Shown here: in pieces, positions 6,272 through 9,458 of the stretch
Numbering within the stretch: the first letter of the stretch is position 1
How the letters are laid out: each line of letters starts with the position of its first letter
Assembly: GCA_900766785.1 (NCBI GenBank)
Contig: CAAFWT010000050.1
Coordinates: 1 to 9,458 of the forward strand
Source: an uncultured Paraprevotella sp.
GTDB taxonomy: Bacteria; Bacteroidota; Bacteroidia; Bacteroidales; Bacteroidaceae
Reading direction: 5' to 3'
DNA: 9,458 nt
The notes under the pieces: model-generated
Database searches by the model: none
The model's input: the letters and a program-made list of their open reading frames with translations, nothing else
Told to the model about the DNA's origin: nothing
Translations under genes and position numbers: made by a program

Positions 6272-6895
6272 ATGTCAATATTCAGTAAACTATTCGGCCG
6301 CAAGAAAGAGACCGAAAACATAGTGGGTGGCATGGAAGATTTCATGCTGCTCATACGTGTTTATTATCAGTCCAGCATGGCTGCCCAGTTGGGAATCAAT
6401 AACCTGGGCGCATTGCCCGACCTGCGCATCTTCAAGCAAACCTATCACGTAGCCACCGTCAACAATAAGTTGGGACAGGGAGAGAAGAAATATTGCCGAC
6501 GCATGATGCAGGACATCTATCACATCTCCGACGACTTCTTCAAGGAGATAGACGCAAGCATGAAGAAGCATTGCCGCAAGTTGCAGGATGTACAGCCTTA
6601 CATGGCTGCCTTCCAAGGCTTCAGCCAGGATCTCATGATGCTCATGAGCAATCTCATGCAATGGAAATTCCGACTGCCACGATTCCTAAGCAAGGCCATG
6701 CGCGAAATGGTGGCTAAGCAGGTACATCAGGTACTCACACGCGTGGACTGGAAAGACGAAGGCGTACGCAAGGCATGTGTATCCATACGCAAATACCAGT
6801 CTATGCTGGGCTATAGCGAGCAGTGGATGACAGAATATGTACACACACTCGTCATGCTGGCCAAGAAGGAGCCACGCAAAAACTCAGAGGAATAA
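6272..6895 (+). CDS. Uncharacterised 207-aa basic helical cytoplasmic protein
   Basis: I do not recognise this gene. The product has no signal peptide or clear membrane helix, begins with a basic MSIFSKLFGRKK segment, is rich in Met, Lys, Gln and His, and looks almost entirely alpha-helical. A Met/Leu-rich amphipathic stretch lies at about 112-127 (QGFSQDLMMLMSNLM), followed by a basic Lys/Arg-rich half and a KKEPRKNSEE tail. The amphipathic basic N-terminus could touch membrane or nucleic acid, but that is speculation. It follows the sugar transferase by 63 nt, including a hairpin at 6222-6240, and precedes the zapA pair, which has its own promoter. A TATATTTA (6249-6256) one mismatch from the -7 consensus may be its promoter. 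The coding call is supported by an intact frame with codon use like its neighbours. Confidence 0.8.
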   Translation: MSIFSKLFGRKKETENIVGGMEDFMLLIRVYYQSSMAAQLGINNLGALPDLRIFKQTYHVATVNNKLGQGEKKYCRRMMQDIYHISDDFFKEIDASMKKHCRKLQDVQPYMAAFQGFSQDLMMLMSNLMQWKFRLPRFLSKAMREMVAKQVHQVLTRVDWKDEGVRKACVSIRKYQSMLGYSEQWMTEYVHTLVMLAKKEPRKNSEE

Positions 6896-6896
6896 C

Positions 6897-6927
6897 TTGT
6901 GAAGCCCAGAAAAAAAGGCTAACTTTG
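6897..6927 (+). promoter_or_regulatory. Bacteroidetes-type promoter for the coiled-coil-zapA pair
   Basis: TAACTTTG (6920-6927) matches TAnnTTTG exactly, with a TTG at 6897-6899 and a 20-nt spacer. Predicted transcription starts at about 6933, leaving a leader of under 20 nt before the ATG at 6951. AGGAG at 6934-6938 resembles a ribosome-binding site but is 12 nt from the ATG and very close to the predicted 5' end. Confidence 0.6.
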
Positions 6928-6950
6928 TCCCAAAGGAGCATCCGTAAGAC

Positions 6951-7247
6951 ATGAACGCAGAGATGAATAACCTGCTGATGAGGGTTGAGACCAGAGTACG
7001 GCAACTCATCCTCAAGCACAGAGAACTCCAGGCAGAAAAGAAAAGGCTGGAGGAGAAGATAACTGCGCTTCATCAGGAAATAAACAGCCTGGAAGAGAAA
7101 AACCGATTGCTCCAGAGGCAATATGACCATCTGAAGATGGCCAAGTACATTGACATGGCCGACAGCAGCACGAAAGACCTGCGAGGCCAAATAAGGAAAA
7201 TGGTGCGAGACATTGACCAGTGTGTGGCATTATTAAAAGCAGAATGA
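6951..7247 (+). CDS. Leucine-zipper coiled-coil protein, putative ZapB/ZauP-like partner of ZapA
   Basis: A 98-aa protein with a near-ideal leucine zipper: Leu at 19, 26, 33, 40, 47, 54 and 61, all exactly seven apart, with I37 and I44 in the other core position. Asn51 in a core position is typical of parallel two-stranded coils. After residue 70 a separate C-terminal segment follows (DLRGQIRKMVRDIDQ and a short helix), which looks like a conserved functional tail. It lies 4 nt before zapA and is surely in the same transcript. Small coiled-coil proteins that bind ZapA and bundle FtsZ filaments (ZapB, ZauP) are known elsewhere, so a similar division role is a reasonable inference from context; sequence homology to them is not claimed. 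An in-frame ATG at 6963 is an alternative start. Confidence 0.8.
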   Translation: MNAEMNNLLMRVETRVRQLILKHRELQAEKKRLEEKITALHQEINSLEEKNRLLQRQYDHLKMAKYIDMADSSTKDLRGQIRKMVRDIDQCVALLKAE

Positions 7248-7251
7248 CAGC

Positions 7252-7548
7252 ATGACAAGCGACACATTATCAATAACTATCCATTTCGGCACTATGAGCA
7301 TCCCCCTGAATATCCCCAGGGAACAGGAATATGCTTACAGGCAAGCCGAGAAACTAATTAAGGAAAGATACGGCTTCTATACAAGCAAGTATCCCGGACA
7401 GAGCGAGAATATGTATCTGATTATGACCATGGTGGACATGGCCGTACAAGCCAAACAGAAAGAACTCGCACTGGATACCGCTCCCATAGCCGAAAGACTA
7501 ATGCCCTTGATTGGAGAATTGGAGTCCGCACTCAGTTCCGAACAGTAA
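7252..7548 (+). CDS. zapA: Cell division protein ZapA
   Basis: A 98-aa protein of usual ZapA length. It has two short N-terminal strands (LSITIHFGTMSIPLNIP) and then the characteristic helix with EQEYAYRQAEKLIKERY and the segment SKYPGQSENMYLIMTMVDMA, which matches the Bacteroidetes ZapA pattern, followed by a C-terminal helix ending LIGELESALSSEQ. ZapA forms dimers and tetramers in the cytoplasm that cross-link FtsZ filaments and stabilise the division ring. It is translated from the same message as the upstream leucine-zipper protein. The stop codon is followed by two tiny stems (ATTGC/GCAAT at 7548-7563 and GGTT/AACC at 7564-7574) without a T-run, so read-through into rny is likely. Confidence 0.9.
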   Translation: MTSDTLSITIHFGTMSIPLNIPREQEYAYRQAEKLIKERYGFYTSKYPGQSENMYLIMTMVDMAVQAKQKELALDTAPIAERLMPLIGELESALSSEQ

Positions 7549-7620
7549 TTGCTTGGCTGCAATGGTTGTGAACCGAGAGAAAGAATAGACCCCAATAATA
7601 AATAATAACTGTATAAACAA

Positions 7621-9177
7621 ATGGAAATAATTATCGGATTGACGGCTGGCCTGGTACTCTTCCTGGTACTGGTAGTCGTATGGTACTTCCTCATCATACC
7701 ATCCAAACGAGCTACCCTGATACGGGAAGCCAAGGAGACGGCTGAGAGGGAAGCTGAAATGATCAAGCAAAAGAAACTCCTGGAAGTGAAGGATAAATTC
7801 CTGAGCAAAAAGGCAGAGCTGGAAAAAGAGGTGCGCCAACGCAACCAGCAGATTCAGCAAGCGGAGAACAGAGCAAAGCAGCGTGAGCTCACCCTGAACC
7901 AGAAACAGGATGAACTGACCCGACGCAAGCAGGAGACGGAATCACTCAGGCAGAGAGTGGAGACCCAGCAGGCTCTGCTGCAAAAGAGGGAGGAAGAACT
8001 GGAAGAGCGCAAGAACAACCTCCTGGAACAAGAGAGGACCAAGCTGGAGGAAATATCTGGCATCAGCGCCGAAGAGGCTAAGGAACGACTGGTGGAATCC
8101 CTCAAGGATGAAGCCAAGACAAATGCTCAAGCCTATATCAATGAGATTATGGATGATGCCAAGATGACGGCCAACAAGGAGGCTAAGCGCATCATCATCC
8201 AGACTATCCAGAGGGTGGCCACCGAGACATCCGTGGAAAACAGCGTCACCGTATTCCATATTGACAATGATGAAGTCAAAGGACGTATCATCGGACGTGA
8301 AGGAAGAAACATACGGGCACTGGAGGCAGCCACTGGAGTTGAGATAGTGGTAGATGACACACCTGAAGCCATCGTAATAAGCGCCTTCGACCCTGTACGC
8401 AGAGAAATATGCCGCCTGGCTATGCATCAACTGGTGGCCGATGGCAGAATACATCCTGCACGTATCGAAGAGGTGGTGGCAAAGGTAAAAAAACAGGTAG
8501 AAGAGGAAATCATCGAGACGGGCAAGCGCACCACCATTGACCTGGGAGTGCATGGCCTACATCCCGAACTCATCCGCATCATCGGCAAGATGAAATACCG
8601 CAGCAGCTATGGACAGAACTTGCTGCAGCATGCACGGGAGACGGCCAACCTGTGTGCAGTAATGGCAAGCGAACTGGGACTGAACCCCAAGAAAGCCAAA
8701 CGTGCGGGCCTGCTGCATGACATCGGTAAAGTTCCCGACGAAGAGCCCGAATTGCCCCATGCTCTCTATGGTGCCAAACTGGCAGAGAAATACAAGGAGA
8801 AGGCCGACATCTGCAATGCCATCGGCGCTCACCACGACGAGATGGAGATGACCACTCTGCTGGCACCCATAGTACAGGTTTGTGATGCCATCAGCGGAGC
8901 ACGTCCTGGAGCACGTCGAGAGATAGTGGAAGCATATATCAAGCGTCTGAAGGACCTGGAGAACATCGCCATGAGTTATCCTGGTGTGGTAAAGACGTAC
9001 GCTATACAGGCAGGACGCGAACTGCGTGTCATCGTGGGAGCAGACAAGATAGACGACAAGCAGACCGAAGAGTTGAGCAACGAGATTGCTACAAAGATTC
9101 AGAACGAGATGACTTATCCTGGACAAGTCAAGATTACCGTCATCCGCGAAACACGTTCTGTATCATACGCCAAATAA
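7621..9177 (+). CDS. rny: Ribonuclease Y
   Basis: A 518-aa protein of standard RNase Y length and order. An N-terminal membrane anchor (about 4-26) is followed by a long charged coiled coil (about 30-190), a KH domain with its loop G225-R-E-G228, and an HD domain with H337 (LLQHARE), H366-D367 (LLHDIGK), the GAHHDE motif (402-407) and D422 (VCDAISGARPGARRE). All expected metal-binding residues are present. It is a membrane-bound endoribonuclease that starts mRNA decay. It lies 72 nt after zapA. I see no clear TAnnTTTG box in that gap, which is A+T rich near the start (AATAATAAATAATAA), so it may be partly transcribed from the zapA promoter. A strong hairpin follows the gene. Confidence 0.97.
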   Translation: MEIIIGLTAGLVLFLVLVVVWYFLIIPSKRATLIREAKETAEREAEMIKQKKLLEVKDKFLSKKAELEKEVRQRNQQIQQAENRAKQRELTLNQKQDELTRRKQETESLRQRVETQQALLQKREEELEERKNNLLEQERTKLEEISGISAEEAKERLVESLKDEAKTNAQAYINEIMDDAKMTANKEAKRIIIQTIQRVATETSVENSVTVFHIDNDEVKGRIIGREGRNIRALEAATGVEIVVDDTPEAIVISAFDPVRREICRLAMHQLVADGRIHPARIEEVVAKVKKQVEEEIIETGKRTTIDLGVHGLHPELIRIIGKMKYRSSYGQNLLQHARETANLCAVMASELGLNPKKAKRAGLLHDIGKVPDEEPELPHALYGAKLAEKYKEKADICNAIGAHHDEMEMTTLLAPIVQVCDAISGARPGARREIVEAYIKRLKDLENIAMSYPGVVKTYAIQAGRELRVIVGADKIDDKQTEELSNEIATKIQNEMTYPGQVKITVIRETRSVSYAK

Positions 9178-9214
9178 GGAACATACCCCTCTCTCTGAGA
9201 GACTGATTATACCC

Positions 9215-9252
9215 TGCGGGAAGCATACTGGCCAAGGCTTGTGCTTCCCGCA
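9215..9252 (+). terminator. Strong hairpin terminator after rny
   Basis: A perfect 11-bp G+C-rich stem, TGCGGGAAGCA (9215-9225) with TGCTTCCCGCA (9242-9252), with a 16-nt loop, lies 37 nt after the rny stop codon. Only a short TTT follows, so it may act as an intrinsic terminator of the weak-tail type or as a 3' end stabiliser. It is symmetrical enough to act on both strands. Confidence 0.65.
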
Positions 9253-9306
9253 TTTGCATCCATCCCCATATCTCCCATTCTATACCGCAAACGCTATCCC
9301 CAACCA

Positions 9307-9345
9307 GATAAGCAATCGCCGAACACTAAACTGAGCCTGCTTATC
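9307..9345. repeat. 8-bp inverted repeat GATAAGCA / TGCTTATC near the putative IS edge
   Basis: GATAAGCA (9307-9314) and TGCTTATC (9338-9345) are perfect complements separated by 23 nt. The space between rny and the transposase-like ORF otherwise shows no gene. The repeat could be a second stem-loop after rny or chance sequence beside an insertion element; no T-run follows. I could not define an IS terminal repeat because the other end is outside the window. Confidence 0.35.
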
Positions 9346-9385
9346 GGCACAGTAGCAAAAAGGTGTGGGTATAAATAAAAAATGT

Positions 9386-9393
9386 TACCTTTG
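9386..9393 (+). promoter_or_regulatory. -7 box TACCTTTG directly before the transposase-like ORF
   Basis: TACCTTTG matches TAnnTTTG exactly and ends 7 nt before the ATG at 9401. The predicted transcript would start within a few bases of the start codon, giving an almost leaderless mRNA. A good -33 TTTG is not visible; TGTG near 9363 is the closest. Confidence 0.45.
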
Positions 9394-9400
9394 CAGTTAT

Positions 9401-9458
9401 ATGGAAACAAAGATATTAGAACAATTAGCGAGCCTTGTTCTTCCCAAAGAAATACTCG
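9401..9458 (+). CDS. Start of a transposase-like protein, possibly ISAon1-type N-terminal ORF (cut by window end)
   Basis: The ATG opens a frame of 19 complete codons that runs off the window: METKILEQLASLVLPKEIL. This resembles, from memory, the start of the short first protein of ISAon1-type transposases in Bacteroidetes, where an N-terminal region protein precedes the catalytic ORF. Only 19 residues are visible, so the family call is tentative. A -7 promoter box directly upstream supports that it is a real start. If correct, the left end of an insertion sequence lies between the rny hairpin (9252) and about 9380. Confidence 0.45.
   Translation, partial: METKILEQLASLVLPKEIL

Noticed and set aside
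7549..7620. A 6S RNA or other small RNA between zapA and rny
   Set aside because: In many bacteria 6S RNA neighbours zapA, but the 72-nt gap is too short for a typical 6S RNA and holds only two very small stems.
7942..8553. Long minus-strand frames under rny (for example 7942-8553 and 8557-9126)
   Set aside because: They are antisense shadows of the fully conserved RNase Y gene, Ser/Leu/His-rich without domains or start signals.

Overview
The window looks like chromosomal DNA of a Bacteroidales bacterium, most likely a Prevotella-type member. The reasons are: Bacteroidetes -7 promoter boxes (TAnnTTTG) in front of several genes, a Bacteroidetes-type Wzi capsule-assembly protein beside a one-piece Wzz/BY-kinase, A+T-rich leaders with little Shine-Dalgarno signal, a ZapA/RNase Y pair of the Bacteroidetes type, and the start of a transposase-like gene resembling ISAon1-type elements at the right edge. 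The genus is an inference; no rRNA is present.

Left half (160-4569, minus strand): a tight three-gene surface-polysaccharide operon. A Wzc-like chain-length regulator and tyrosine autokinase comes first, then a Wzi-family outer-membrane capsule protein, then a small lipoprotein (probably DUF4847-like). Gaps between genes are 2-4 nt. The kinase ends in a tyrosine-rich tail encoded by six 9-bp tandem repeats. No wza-type export channel gene lies in the window.

Divergent control region (4570-4798): one good minus-strand promoter for the operon, one plus-strand -7 box for the next gene, a dyad between them, and two consecutive small hairpins in the predicted plus-strand leader.

Middle (4799-6208, plus strand): a membrane polyprenyl-phosphate sugar-1-phosphate transferase of the WcaJ/WbaP type, which would normally start repeat-unit synthesis for the exported polysaccharide. 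Its overall fold is intact, but the Asp-Glu catalytic dyad of the family appears to be Ser-Lys, together with other lost conserved residues. This is the most notable observation in the window.

Right half (6272-9177, plus strand): an unrecognised 207-aa basic soluble protein, then a leucine-zipper coiled-coil protein and ZapA from a clear promoter (division-ring associated), then RNase Y (membrane-anchored endoribonuclease), closed by a strong hairpin. After rny a 223-nt stretch (9178-9400) holds this hairpin, an 8-bp inverted repeat and a promoter box leading into the truncated transposase-like ORF at 9401.

There is no stretch over 300 nt without a gene. I saw no tRNA, rRNA, CRISPR array or toxin-antitoxin pair, and nothing I can defend as a wholly new multi-gene system. 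The possibly novel elements are the degenerate transferase, the repeat-encoded tyrosine tail, the structured leader and the unknown 207-aa gene.
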